Part shown: piece by piece, positions 54,440 to 63,265 of the stretch
Layout of the letters: the number at the start of each line of letters is the position of its first letter
How positions within the stretch are numbered: the stretch's first letter is position 1
Source: Yoonia maritima
GTDB taxonomy: Bacteria > Pseudomonadota > Alphaproteobacteria > Rhodobacterales > Rhodobacteraceae
DNA length: 64,000 bases
NCBI RefSeq assembly: GCF_003003285.1
Contig: NZ_PVTP01000007.1
Coordinates: 124,001-188,000, forward strand
Reading direction: 5' to 3'
Program-made: the position numbers and the translations under genes
The notes under the pieces: model-generated
What the model was told of the DNA's origin: nothing
The model's database searches: none
The model's input: the letters and a program-made list of their open reading frames with translations, nothing else

Positions 54440-55631
54440 GGTTCCAGTCTTGATTTACGGTACACCGCTGAAGATGCAGGACGTTACGCATGCCCCGCTT
54501 GCACAGGCAAGCCCTTTCCCACGCTTTATTGGGTCCGAGATCTATCGGAACTCGAGCTATGGCGCATGGCATCCGTTACGTGTGCCGCGTGTTTCGACGG
54601 TCATGGATTTGTCCCGCGCAATGAGATGGTTGCCTGCGGCACAGTTTATCACAAGTCCCCGTGCAAAGCCCGCAGCACTTACCGGATTTCACACCGATCA
54701 GTATATCGCTGCCTTACAAGCAGCCGAAACCGCACAGGCTGTGAGTGATGAAACACGGGCGCGTCATGCGCTTGGCACGCCGTCTAATCCAATCTTCACT
54801 GAAATGTACCGCCGTCCTGCGACCTCGGCCGGGGCGTCGTTATTGGCGGGTGAATTGTTGTCCAAGGGTGGTGTTATCTATTCACCGGCAGGCGGTACCC
54901 ATCATGGCATGCCAGATCGTGCGAATGGTTTTTGTTATTTGAACGACCCTGTGCTGGCGATCCAATCGCTGCGTCGCAATGGTGCACAGCGGATTGCTTA
55001 TGTTGATATTGACGCCCATCACGCTGACGGGGTTGAACATGCGTTTGCGGCTGACCCCGACACCCTGTTGATTTCTGTACACGAGGCTAATCGCTGGCCT
55101 CGGACAGGTGCGTTGGCTGATTGCGGGGTAGGGCAGGTGTTCAATTTACCCGTTCCAGCAGGGATGAATGACGATGCCATGGCATTGATCCGCGATGATT
55201 TGATCTTGCCACTGGTCGCGGGTTTTCGGCCCGATGCTGTTGTCCTGCAATGCGGTGCGGATGCTGTGACCGAAGACCCGCAATCGCGGCTTTGTCTGTC
55301 AAACAACGCACATTGGGCGATTGTTCAGGCATTGGCCGCGATGTCCCCGCGCTATCTGGTATTGGGGGGCGGGGGATATAATCCTTGGTCGGTGGGCAGA
55401 TTATGGGCGGGCGTATGGGCGACATTGCAGGGGGCTGAGATTCCAGACCGTGTGCCCGACGTAGCACAGGATGTTTTGCAGGCGTTAACGTGGCAGACCC
55501 CGCAACGTACCCGCCATCCCGAACCACATTGGATCACAACGCTACGGGATGATCCTCGCCTTGGTCCAATTGACGCCGACATTCGCAGTGGTTTGCAGGT
55601 TTTGGCCGCACGTGCGCGGCAATGGGTCTAG
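54438..55631 (+). CDS. histone deacetylase-like amidohydrolase (AcuC-type)
   Basis: A 397-residue zinc amidohydrolase of the arginase/deacetylase fold. Key motifs: GGTHHGMPDRANGFCYLND (the catalytic His pair), DIDAHHADGVEHAF (zinc Asp/His), QCGADAVTEDP and GGGGYNP (catalytic Tyr). SEIYRNSSYGAWHPLRVPR near residue 30 resembles acetoin-utilisation AcuC proteins. It may deacetylate acetyl-lysine proteins or polyamine derivatives. An alternative ATG at 54474 (385 residues) would remove the start overlap with the Nudix gene. modA follows after 38 bases. Confidence 0.87.
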   Translation: MVPVLIYGTPLKMQDVTHAPLAQASPFPRFIGSEIYRNSSYGAWHPLRVPRVSTVMDLSRAMRWLPAAQFITSPRAKPAALTGFHTDQYIAALQAAETAQAVSDETRARHALGTPSNPIFTEMYRRPATSAGASLLAGELLSKGGVIYSPAGGTHHGMPDRANGFCYLNDPVLAIQSLRRNGAQRIAYVDIDAHHADGVEHAFAADPDTLLISVHEANRWPRTGALADCGVGQVFNLPVPAGMNDDAMALIRDDLILPLVAGFRPDAVVLQCGADAVTEDPQSRLCLSNNAHWAIVQALAAMSPRYLVLGGGGYNPWSVGRLWAGVWATLQGAEIPDRVPDVAQDVLQALTWQTPQRTRHPEPHWITTLRDDPRLGPIDADIRSGLQVLAARARQWV

Positions 55632-55669
55632 GCCTTGCGAATGGCTGCGAACGCCTCGATAGTCGCGGC

Positions 55670-56410
55670 ATGTTGATCCGACCTTTCATCACTATGATTT
55701 GCCTTGCGCTTTTCGGTGCGCAGACCGCGCGCGCAGAGGTTTTGGTATTTGCGGCCGCAAGCCTCAAGGAACCTGTGGATGCGATGGCCGCGCAGTTCCC
55801 AGATGTCGTCGTGTCGTATGCTGGTAGCGGGACGCTCGCGCGGCAGGTCAGTCAGGGCGCACCAGCCGATGTGGTGCTTTTGGCGAATGCGGATTGGATG
55901 AACTACTTGCGCGACGGTGATCATGTGCAGCCGCATACGGTCAGTGACTTCGCAAGCAACGGTTTGGTTCTTATTGGTCCTGCGACGTCAAATGACGTGC
56001 CGCTGACCGCCGATGGGATCACGACTGCGCTGGGCGGAGGGCGTATTGCCGTTGGCCTGACCAATGCGGTGCCTGCCGGCATTTATGCAAAAGAGGCGCT
56101 GATCCATCTAGGTTTGTGGGATCAGTTTGCCGGGCAATTGGCCGAAGTCGATAACGTACGTGCGGCACTGGCGCTCGTTGCACGAGGCCAAGCCCCGCTA
56201 GGTATCGTCTATGCAACCGATGCGCGGATATCTGACGCGGTGCGCGTGGTTGCGAGTTTTCCGCAAGAGAGCCACACACCGATCCGCTATACGGGTGCGT
56301 TGACGCCTGACGCAGATGAAAACGCTGCTACATTCTGGGGGTTTGTGACGGGATCCGCAGGGCAAGCGATGATGGCAGAGGCAGGTTTTCTGCCCCCAGT
56401 TTCACGATGA
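55670..56410 (+). CDS. modA: molybdate ABC transporter substrate-binding protein ModA
   Basis: A 246-residue periplasmic binding protein with signal peptide (cleavage after ARA, about residue 22) and the ModA pattern: FAAASLKEPVDAMA, YAGSGTLARQVSQGAPADVVLLANADWMNYL and GQAPLGIVYATDA. It captures molybdate or tungstate for the ModBC transporter. The ATG at 55670 is preferred over 55622, which overlaps the deacetylase gene and delays the signal. It overlaps modB by four bases (ATGA). Confidence 0.92.
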   Translation: MLIRPFITMICLALFGAQTARAEVLVFAAASLKEPVDAMAAQFPDVVVSYAGSGTLARQVSQGAPADVVLLANADWMNYLRDGDHVQPHTVSDFASNGLVLIGPATSNDVPLTADGITTALGGGRIAVGLTNAVPAGIYAKEALIHLGLWDQFAGQLAEVDNVRAALALVARGQAPLGIVYATDARISDAVRVVASFPQESHTPIRYTGALTPDADENAATFWGFVTGSAGQAMMAEAGFLPPVSR

Positions 56411-57102
56411 TGGACCTTTTGGGACTGTCCGAATGGGCAGCGATCATGCTGTCACTGCGTGTGGCAGTCGTGGCCGTGATCTGTGCGCTACCTCTCGCGA
56501 TTGGTGTGGCGTATTTGCTGGCGCGAAAACGGTTTTTCGGGCGGCAACTTTTAAATGGCATCGTCCATTTGCCGTTGGTTTTGCCGCCAGTCGTGACAGG
56601 CTATTTGCTGTTGGTGACCTTTGGAAAACAGGGACCGATTGGCAGCTTTCTTGAGCAGGTGTTTGGTATCTCTTTGGGGTTCCGTTGGACTGGGGCAGCC
56701 CTTGCGGCCGCAGTGATGGCATTTCCACTGATGGTGCGTGCAATTCGCCTTGGGATCGAGGCTGTCGACCCAGGATTAGAGGACGCTGCCGCGACGCTTG
56801 GTGCATCGCGAACAAGGGTCTTTATGACGGTGACCTTGCCGTTGATCTTGCCTAGCATTCTGGCAGGCGCAGTTCTTGGATTTGCCAAGGCGCTGGGCGA
56901 ATTTGGCGCGACGATTACCTTTGTTGCGGCCATTCCAGGGCAAACCCAAACGATCCCATCCGCGATCTACGGACTGCTGCAAGTACCGGGTAGCGAACCT
57001 GCTGTTGTTGGATTGGTGACTGTCGCCATTATTCTCGCCATGGGCGCTTTGCTCATTTCAGAATGGCTGTCGCACCGCATGGCGCGCAGGGTGGGACGTT
57101 GA
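56407..57102 (+). CDS. modB: molybdate ABC transporter permease ModB
   Basis: A 231-residue permease with five to six transmembrane helices and the EAA-type loop DAAATLGASRTRVFMTVTLPLILPSILAGA (about 120-148). LPPVVTGYLLL and ALGEFGATITFVAAIPGQTQTIP are ModB signatures. It overlaps modA by four bases and modC by one base (TGATG). The three genes are clearly one operon. Assignment is firm. Confidence 0.95.
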   Translation: MMDLLGLSEWAAIMLSLRVAVVAVICALPLAIGVAYLLARKRFFGRQLLNGIVHLPLVLPPVVTGYLLLVTFGKQGPIGSFLEQVFGISLGFRWTGAALAAAVMAFPLMVRAIRLGIEAVDPGLEDAAATLGASRTRVFMTVTLPLILPSILAGAVLGFAKALGEFGATITFVAAIPGQTQTIPSAIYGLLQVPGSEPAVVGLVTVAIILAMGALLISEWLSHRMARRVGR

Positions 57103-58163
57103 TGCTGCGTATCTGTGTTCAGGAAAACCAAGGACAATTCGGACTGGACGTCGATATCAATGCGCCTGCTGGCGTGACGGCGATATTCGGTCGGTCTGGC
57201 TCGGGCAAGACGACATTGGTGAACGCAATTGCCGGATTGTCGCGGCCTGACGCAGGTAAGATTGTCGTGGGCGATGCTGTGCTGTTTGATAGTGCTGCAC
57301 GGGTTAACCTACCGCCGCCCCATCGCCGAGTGGGGTATGTATTTCAAGATGCACGGCTGTTTCCGCATATGTCTGTGCGCCGCAATCTGACCTATGGCGG
57401 TGACCATGACGCAGCACATGTGATTGAAATATTGGGGCTAGAGCCGCTGTTAGATCGGCGTCCGGCGGGCCTATCTGGCGGTGAACGCCAGCGCGTCGCG
57501 CTGGGGCGTGCATTGATGTGTGATCCGCAAATCTTGCTGATGGATGAACCGCTGGCAGCGCTTGATGCCCCGCGCAAGGCGGAGATTTTGCCCTATTTTG
57601 AACGCCTGCGCGACGAAACCCGTGTTCCAATCATCTATGTCAGTCACGACGTGTCAGAGGTCGCCCGCCTCGCTACGACCTTGGTGGTTCTGGATGAGGG
57701 CAAAGTTGCGATTTCCGGGCCGGTTGGGCAGGTGCTTTCGAGCCCTGATGTTGTACCGTTGCTGGGTACGCGGACAGCGGGTGCTGTCATCGTCACGCGG
57801 GTTGCAGGGCGCCTATTGGACGATGATCTAACGGAACTGCAGTTTTCAGGTGGGCGTCTTTTGATGCCGGGGCAGCTTGGTGAAATAGGGCAGTTGCTGC
57901 GGATACGGATACCGGCACAGGACGTGATCCTTGCACGTGAGGCACCCACGGGGATGAGCGCCTTGAACGTGCTACCTGTGACGATCACTGAAATACGGCC
58001 CGGACGTGGGCCGGGCGTTGCTGTTGGGTTGCGTGCTGGCGACGATCAATTGCTTGCGCGGGTCACAAGACGCAGTGCCGGACGGATGGAGCTGGCCGTT
58101 GGGCAGCAAATCTATGCGATCATCAAGGCCACGGCCGTCGGCCCCGAGGACATCGGCGGCTAA
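57102..58163 (+). CDS. modC: molybdate ABC transporter ATP-binding protein ModC
   Basis: A 353-residue ATPase. Walker A GRSGSGKT is at 30-37; the signature LSGGERQRVALGRAL and Walker B ILLMDEPLAALD follow, and the C-terminal third carries a TOBE/Mop-type domain (about 285-350) as usual for ModC. The start ATG overlaps the modB stop by one base. The stop codon overlaps that of the convergent waaA by two bases. Assignment is firm. Confidence 0.95.
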   Translation: MLRICVQENQGQFGLDVDINAPAGVTAIFGRSGSGKTTLVNAIAGLSRPDAGKIVVGDAVLFDSAARVNLPPPHRRVGYVFQDARLFPHMSVRRNLTYGGDHDAAHVIEILGLEPLLDRRPAGLSGGERQRVALGRALMCDPQILLMDEPLAALDAPRKAEILPYFERLRDETRVPIIYVSHDVSEVARLATTLVVLDEGKVAISGPVGQVLSSPDVVPLLGTRTAGAVIVTRVAGRLLDDDLTELQFSGGRLLMPGQLGEIGQLLRIRIPAQDVILAREAPTGMSALNVLPVTITEIRPGRGPGVAVGLRAGDDQLLARVTRRSAGRMELAVGQQIYAIIKATAVGPEDIGG

Positions 58164-59443
58164 AGCGCCTTGTCAATCGCGGCTAGCGTCCGGATTACGC
58201 CGCCGGCATGATCTTCGTAGAACTGTGTGATCTGGTTTTCAGTGACTGGCGTTGGCTGCTGGACAGCCTGCAAAAGCGCCGCGGGCGTTTGAACGTTGTC
58301 GCAAACACCTGCGGCTATTGCCTCGTGCGCGGGATAGGCGATGGTCCAGATGTGAGGGCCAACGATCACTGGCTTTTTCAGGGCGAGGGGCTCAATCACG
58401 TTATGTGCACCCTTGGGGACAAAACCGCCACCTACTATCGCGCGATCAGCAAGTGACAGATAAAAATACATCTCGCCCATGCTGTCGCCCAGCAGAACGT
58501 CGATTTTTGGGGCGTTTGCGTGCAGGTTTAAATCAGCGTCAAGAATTTCTGATCGCCGGGCGAAATTCAGCTCTGCATCGCGCAGCATATCGGCGACTTC
58601 ATCAAACCGTTCTGGGGCGCGCGGAACATAGACGAAAAACGCATCCGGCGTGTTTCGGATCATGTCGATGTAAATCGGATCTTCGCCTTCAACCACGGAT
58701 GTTAGCGTAAGTGCAGGGCGGCCTTTGGTTAGCGCCTCGCGCACATCGGCGGCAGTGTCCAAATGGTGCTGTGGGATAGGCTGGTCAAAGCGGAGCTCGC
58801 CCGTGATATGGATGTTGGTCATGCCCGCAGCGGCGAACCGACTGCGCTGGTCATCTGATTTCACGAAACCACCCGCAAAGCCCCCCAGCAGGGCCGCCCG
58901 CAGGCCAAGTCCTTTGGTGTCTTTATCAAAGCTTTTCTGCGGATACTGCGCGTTGCACATGAACAGCGGCGTGCCGTGTTTGCGACAAGCCATGATCATG
59001 CGCGGCCAAATTTCGATCTCCATCACTAGCCCGTATTTTGGGGTGAAGTGGCGAAGAAAACGGCGATAGGTAAACCCAAGCTCTAGCGGCACCCAAACCG
59101 GCTGAACACGGCCTTCGGCGATCTCAGTCGCGAACTCGCGTTCGGCCTCGCGCCGTCCAGCGGGGGTGAAATGCGTGGTCAGAACAGTTTCGCCCCGTTC
59201 TAGCAAAGCGCGAATAAGCGGCGTTGCCGACCGCATTTCGCCAAGCGACACGGCATGGACCCAAACCGGGTTCTTGAACTGTTTGGAATATCGCCCAAAC
59301 CGTTCAGAGATATGCTGTGCATAGACCAGATCCTTGCGGCCACGTTTGCGCAGGTAAAGCAAGGCCGCCGGAAGCAGAAGCCACCAGAGTGCTTCGTAGA
59401 CAATCATTGCAATGCGAAGTTTGAGCGGTGGAAATTTATTCAT
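58160..59443 (-). CDS. waaA: 3-deoxy-D-manno-octulosonic acid transferase (WaaA/KdtA, GT30)
   Basis: A 427-residue membrane-anchored Kdo transferase that adds Kdo to lipid A precursor on the inner face of the inner membrane. One N-terminal helix (about 10-32) precedes the N-lobe with WVHAVSLGE, where Glu69 is the catalytic base, and MEIEIWPR; the C-lobe has VGGGFVPKGAHNVIEPLAL, typical of the family. It is longer than many WaaA proteins by a few residues only. It overlaps the preceding second transferase by eight bases. Of the two paralogues, this one has the closer match to canonical motifs. Confidence 0.88.
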   Translation of the reverse strand: MNKFPPLKLRIAMIVYEALWWLLLPAALLYLRKRGRKDLVYAQHISERFGRYSKQFKNPVWVHAVSLGEMRSATPLIRALLERGETVLTTHFTPAGRREAEREFATEIAEGRVQPVWVPLELGFTYRRFLRHFTPKYGLVMEIEIWPRMIMACRKHGTPLFMCNAQYPQKSFDKDTKGLGLRAALLGGFAGGFVKSDDQRSRFAAAGMTNIHITGELRFDQPIPQHHLDTAADVREALTKGRPALTLTSVVEGEDPIYIDMIRNTPDAFFVYVPRAPERFDEVADMLRDAELNFARRSEILDADLNLHANAPKIDVLLGDSMGEMYFYLSLADRAIVGGGFVPKGAHNVIEPLALKKPVIVGPHIWTIAYPAHEAIAAGVCDNVQTPAALLQAVQQPTPVTENQITQFYEDHAGGVIRTLAAIDKAL

Positions 59444-60680
59444 GCGTCGAGTCTAGCAGTCGCAGCAGGTCATTTTCCAGCAGATCGGTTTGGTGGCTGG
59501 CTGTTTGCACACAATCCGCTGCACGCATCGCTTGGTTGATCAGATCATCGTTGCGTAAATGATCGGCAAGATCTTGGGGTGTAGAAACCATGAATGCGGC
59601 CTTTGCGGTGTCCAGTTGATCATAGTCGTTCACAAAGTTGTCGACTTGGGGTCCGTGAAAAATGGCAGTGTTTAGCGCGGCAGCTTCCCACGGGTTATGC
59701 CCGCCGATTTCACTAAAGGTCCCACCAATGAGAGCCGCCTGTACAAGCCTGTAAATTAACCCAAGTTCCCCGAAGGTATCGCAAATCCACAGTGAGTCGG
59801 TTTTTGTTGGTCGCTTTGATAGCGATTTACGTGGGGCGTTTTCCGCAAATTCATCGCGGCGGTTTGGAAACCTTGGCACGATAACCAGCAGGGCATCGGG
59901 ATGCGATTGTCGCAATATTTCGTTTGCGCGAATAGCGATCTGTTCATCTTCTGGATGGGAAGGGGCCACTGCCCAAATGAACCGCCCCGCGAGGTGGGCA
60001 CGCAAAGCTGCCAGTTCGTCACCATCATATGACAGGGCAGGGGCCGCAGGTTTTAATGACCCCGAAATAATGGGCCGTGCGCCCAGTTTGGTAAGATGGT
60101 CTGCAGTTGTCTGATCTTGCGCAGTAATGAGCGCCATTGCCTGATACAAATTGCGGTACAGACCTTTGACCTTCTTGTGTGCAGCATATGATTTGCCATC
60201 CATCCGCGCGGCAATGACAGTCTGCGGAATGCCGCGACGATTGATGTCGCTTACAAATCCGGGCCAAATATCTTGTTCTGTCCAGATGCATAAGTCGGGC
60301 CGAAAGTGGTCTAAAAAACGCCGCCGATAGCGGGGTGCATCCAGCGGTAGGAACTGATGGAGCGTACGTGGGGGTAAATTTTTTGCGAATACTTCGGCCG
60401 AGGCAAGTGTCGTTGAGGTGACTAAGAAAGACGCCTCTGGCCGTTCATTTGCCATACGCGCAATGAGGCCGCGCAGGGACAGAATCTCGCCCAATCCGAC
60501 GGCATGCAGCCAAATTAGCGTCCCTTCAGGGCGATGAGCAAGTGACTGTGCCTGCTTTTCAGACCAACGTGTCGGGTGTTCTTTGCCGCGCGTGAGCCGT
60601 TTGCGAAGCACACGCCCAGCAATGGCAGGGATGAGGTGACTGACGCCCAAGTAAAGGCGCAACACCAATCCGCGCTGCAT
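59436..60680 (-). CDS. second WaaA-like (GT30) glycosyltransferase
   Basis: A 414-residue paralogue of WaaA. It has WLHAVGLGE with Glu65 in the catalytic place, TEQDIWPG in place of the usual ETEIWPN, and the nucleotide-sugar loop IGGTFSEIGGHNPWEAAAL. The N-terminal anchor (about 4-22) is weak. The start at 60680, with GAAAG upstream, follows the neuC stop by one base; an alternative at 60698 would overlap neuC. Tandem GT30 genes may add two different Kdo-type residues, or this one may transfer another ulosonic acid. Donor and acceptor are unknown. Confidence 0.82.
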   Translation of the reverse strand: MQRGLVLRLYLGVSHLIPAIAGRVLRKRLTRGKEHPTRWSEKQAQSLAHRPEGTLIWLHAVGLGEILSLRGLIARMANERPEASFLVTSTTLASAEVFAKNLPPRTLHQFLPLDAPRYRRRFLDHFRPDLCIWTEQDIWPGFVSDINRRGIPQTVIAARMDGKSYAAHKKVKGLYRNLYQAMALITAQDQTTADHLTKLGARPIISGSLKPAAPALSYDGDELAALRAHLAGRFIWAVAPSHPEDEQIAIRANEILRQSHPDALLVIVPRFPNRRDEFAENAPRKSLSKRPTKTDSLWICDTFGELGLIYRLVQAALIGGTFSEIGGHNPWEAAALNTAIFHGPQVDNFVNDYDQLDTAKAAFMVSTPQDLADHLRNDDLINQAMRAADCVQTASHQTDLLENDLLRLLDSTHE

Positions 60681-60681
60681 G

Positions 60682-61806
60682 CTAGCTTTCGGCGTCATGG
60701 AATGTCTTTTGTAGCGCACTGTTCCAGAACGCATCCGTTTGCAAAATTGCGGCAAATCGATCTGCTGCGCTGCCTCCACCAAAAGCATCATGGCGCGGAT
60801 GTGATTTACCCCATTGTTCAGCTAAAAATGCGGCTATCTTATCTGTCTCGGATGCTGCTGCAAAAAACACCGAAGGAGATTTCGCACGGTTGGTTTGTCG
60901 GGTGCCGATATCAAGCGATGGCACACCAATAAACGGTGCCTCACGGACACCCGCAGATGAATTTCCGACCATGGCGCTTGCGTTTTTCATGAGTTCAGAA
61001 AAATGCGCAAAGCGCATCGACGGTAGCACGCGAAACCTGTCAGTGGGCAAACGATTGATCGCGGCAAAAATATCGACAGAACCCGGATCGTTGTTAGGCG
61101 CGATGAGGATGAAATTTTTGCCTGACGCGTCTAATGCACTGAAGAGCGCATCGGCTTGCGCACCCATGGTCGCGGCCTCAGAGGTGACCGGATGAAAGAT
61201 ACAAATGCCAAAGTCATCGAAGGCAAGATCATAGCGCGATTTGACGTCTTCCATTGTTACGCCGGAGGGGCCAGCGTGAAAGTCGAGCTCGGGCGAACCA
61301 ATCGCATGAATGTCATCTGCGGCCTCGCCCAATGACATCACACGTCGGGCGGCGTCATCTGAGGAAACGAAATGGCTGCTTGCCAGTTTGCTATTGCAGT
61401 GACGATAAATTTCATCAATCGTACCAGATACTTCGCCGCCTTCGATATGCGCGCATCGGATGTAATTTGTTGCACAGACTAAAGCACAGGCTAACGCTTC
61501 AACGCGGTCACCATGGATGATGACGAGGTCCGGCGCATGTTCTTTCACAAAATCTGAAAAGCCAATCACGGTCTTGGCAAGGATCATATCCTGCGGATCG
61601 CCAGCACGTTGATTTAGAAATTCATGCACATTGACGCCGGGGGTGCGGTGGACTTCAACCTTAGTCAGCCCGTAGCGATCCAGCATATGCATGCCCGTGA
61701 CAAAGAAAGACACCGCAAAACCTTGATCACGTGCGGCAATTGCCAAAGGCTCAAGTTTGCCAAAGTCTGCCCGGGTACCGGTCACGAATAGAATAGATCG
61801 AGACAT
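60682..61806 (-). CDS. neuC: UDP-N-acetylglucosamine 2-epimerase (hydrolysing), NeuC type
   Basis: A 374-residue enzyme of the WecB/NeuC family. GTRADFGKL at 10-18, IHGDRVEA around Asp100, HIEGGEVSGTIDE at 120-132 and GNSSAGVREAPFIGVPSLDIGTRQ support the hydrolysing type that releases ManNAc (or a related sugar) and UDP for nonulosonic acid synthesis. Neither neuB nor neuA is in this window. It is directly followed by the two GT30 transferases, with a single base between stop and start, which links it to LPS or surface-sugar assembly. A WecB-type (non-hydrolysing) role is less likely. Confidence 0.87.
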   Translation of the reverse strand: MSRSILFVTGTRADFGKLEPLAIAARDQGFAVSFFVTGMHMLDRYGLTKVEVHRTPGVNVHEFLNQRAGDPQDMILAKTVIGFSDFVKEHAPDLVIIHGDRVEALACALVCATNYIRCAHIEGGEVSGTIDEIYRHCNSKLASSHFVSSDDAARRVMSLGEAADDIHAIGSPELDFHAGPSGVTMEDVKSRYDLAFDDFGICIFHPVTSEAATMGAQADALFSALDASGKNFILIAPNNDPGSVDIFAAINRLPTDRFRVLPSMRFAHFSELMKNASAMVGNSSAGVREAPFIGVPSLDIGTRQTNRAKSPSVFFAAASETDKIAAFLAEQWGKSHPRHDAFGGGSAADRFAAILQTDAFWNSALQKTFHDAES

Positions 61807-61961
61807 TGCGGCTCCAAATCAGTGATATATTGCCGCGCAGACTATCGGCAGGCAGGTGAAAAGGAAACTGAGAACCGCAGGCAGATTTGGGTTCTGGACG
61901 ATTGCTCAGATCCGCTATGCCACAAATATGCAAGATGAGCGCAGCAAAAGGGGATATGTGC

Positions 61962-61990
61962 TTGACGCCACGAGCCGTGATCCTTAGTGA
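61962..61990 (+). promoter_or_regulatory. candidate promoter of tRNA-Cys
   Basis: TTGACG at 61962-61967 is a good -35 element, with TAGTGA at 61985-61990 as a weak -10 after a 17-base spacer. Transcription would start about five bases before the mature tRNA. The -35 alone is convincing. Confidence 0.4.
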
Positions 61991-62002
61991 ACCTGCTCAG
62001 AA

Positions 62003-62076
62003 GGCGAGTTGGTAGAGTGGTTATGCAGCGGATTGCAAATCCGTGTACACCGGTTCGATTCCGGTACTCGCCTCCA
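62003..62076 (+). tRNA. tRNA-Cys (GCA)
   Basis: A complete 74-base tRNA with encoded CCA. The acceptor stem GGCGAGT pairs with ACTCGCC; the anticodon loop is TTGCAAA with anticodon GCA; the T arm is CCGGTTCGATTCCGG. It is the only RNA gene I can support in the window. A tyrosine recombinase gene lies 387 bases downstream. Confidence 0.97.
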
Positions 62077-62463
62077 TATTATGCATATTAGGCATTGTTT
62101 TTAAGTGATATTTTGAAAATGAGTGGGTTATTGGTGCCAACAACCCGCCCAAAAATTTGGTGTTGCGAGACGCAGTTATTCTTCGATGCCGAGCAAGCAT
62201 TTGCATAACTCTAGTTTGTGAACTCCTTAATGTCCTTAGCTTAGTGTGTTGGATTAGCAGGATTCTACCGACGAAGCTCTGGACGGCGTTTCAAATAGTA
62301 ATGAGATCTCAAGATAACGCACCTGTACATGTTGCAATGGTCTTTAGAGTAACCTCGAGCATCTGGGATAATTCTGGAGGTGCAAGGTATCCTTTTGCCG
62401 TCCATTTATTTTTGATGACCGAAACGGTCGAAACGCATATTTGTGCTATGTTTCTTTTTTGTT
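62077..62463. other. 387-base gene-free, AT-rich interval after tRNA-Cys
   Basis: No credible gene. It contains a hairpin (arms 62125-62134 and 62137-62146, one mismatch) that may end the tRNA or integrase transcript. I looked for a second copy of the tRNA-Cys 3-prime end, which would mark an attachment site, and did not find one here or up to 64000. The composition and location suggest remnant or mobile-element-derived sequence, but nothing specific is recognisable. Confidence 0.5.
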
Positions 62464-63096
62464 CTAATTTTGCCTATGCCCGCCGGACACCCGCCAATCA
62501 GAGCACATCCTGCCAAGCCGTCGCACTGTGCTGTCCATCTTGGTGTGACCCAGTAACAATTGAACGGCACGCAGATTGCCTGTCTTCTTGTAAATCTGTG
62601 TGACCTTCGTCCGTCGCATTGAATGGGTGCCATAAGCTGTAACTTCCAAACCGATGGACCCAACCCAGTCCCGCACGATCCGTGCATATTGACGCGTTGA
62701 GATGTGCAGGCGCTCGTGGAAACGTCCAGGCCAGAGAAATTCGGACCCGACCGTCAGGGGGTCTTCCATCCACTTTGCGACCGATGCCCGCGTACCTTCC
62801 GAAATTTCAAACCGAACCGGTTTTTGGGTTTTGCTTTGCAATACGGACGCCCGCGCTTTGATCTGCCCTGACGCCATTACATCTGCGACTTTCATCCGGA
62901 CGAGATCACAGCCGCGCAATTTACTGTCGATAGCCAGATTGAACAGGGCAAGGTCTCGATGGTTTTCCGCCAACTCGAGCCGCACGCGTATTGCCCAGAC
63001 ATGCTTAGGCTTCAGCGGGAGCTTTTGACCGACGATGCGTCCTTTGTTCCAAGCGGGCCGAAGCGCGCGAATGGCCGGTAAGTTTGGTGTTTGCAT
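62464..63096 (-). pseudogene. tyrosine recombinase with lost catalytic tyrosine (probably inactive)
   Basis: A 210-residue short tyrosine recombinase (phage-integrase family, no N-terminal core-binding domain). Arg61 (LRGCD), His158-x-x-Arg161 (HSMR) and His184 (LLGHTKMDST) of the active site are present, but the nucleophile, expected nine residues after His184 in a VRYLG motif, is Arg193 (VRRLG). From that codon on, the sequence RLGRMCSDWRVSGGHRQN no longer resembles the family's acidic C-terminus. This suggests a 3-prime rearrangement or frameshift rather than one mutation. The N-terminal 190 residues look fully conserved, so the loss may be recent. Confidence 0.75.
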
Positions 63097-63265
63097 GATG
63101 GATACTCCGATCCGCCATACCCTCCCACAGCGAAAACCAGACGTTGACGTCGCATTATATCATATGGATGTGCAAATGCAGCTAAGGTCCGAAAGGAGCC
63201 CAATCTACCGAATTTCTGTGACGCCGCGAACGTCTGGTTTCGATATTCGAACCAGAAATAATCTT

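Noticed and set aside
62157-62603. 148-residue plus-strand frame between tRNA-Cys and the integrase
   Set aside because: Cys-rich, no domain, no ribosome binding site and overlaps the conserved part of the recombinase gene.
62003-63265. tRNA-Cys plus integrase as an active genomic island boundary
   Set aside because: No direct repeat of the tRNA 3-prime end was found and the recombinase lacks its tyrosine; the interval holds no cargo genes within the window.
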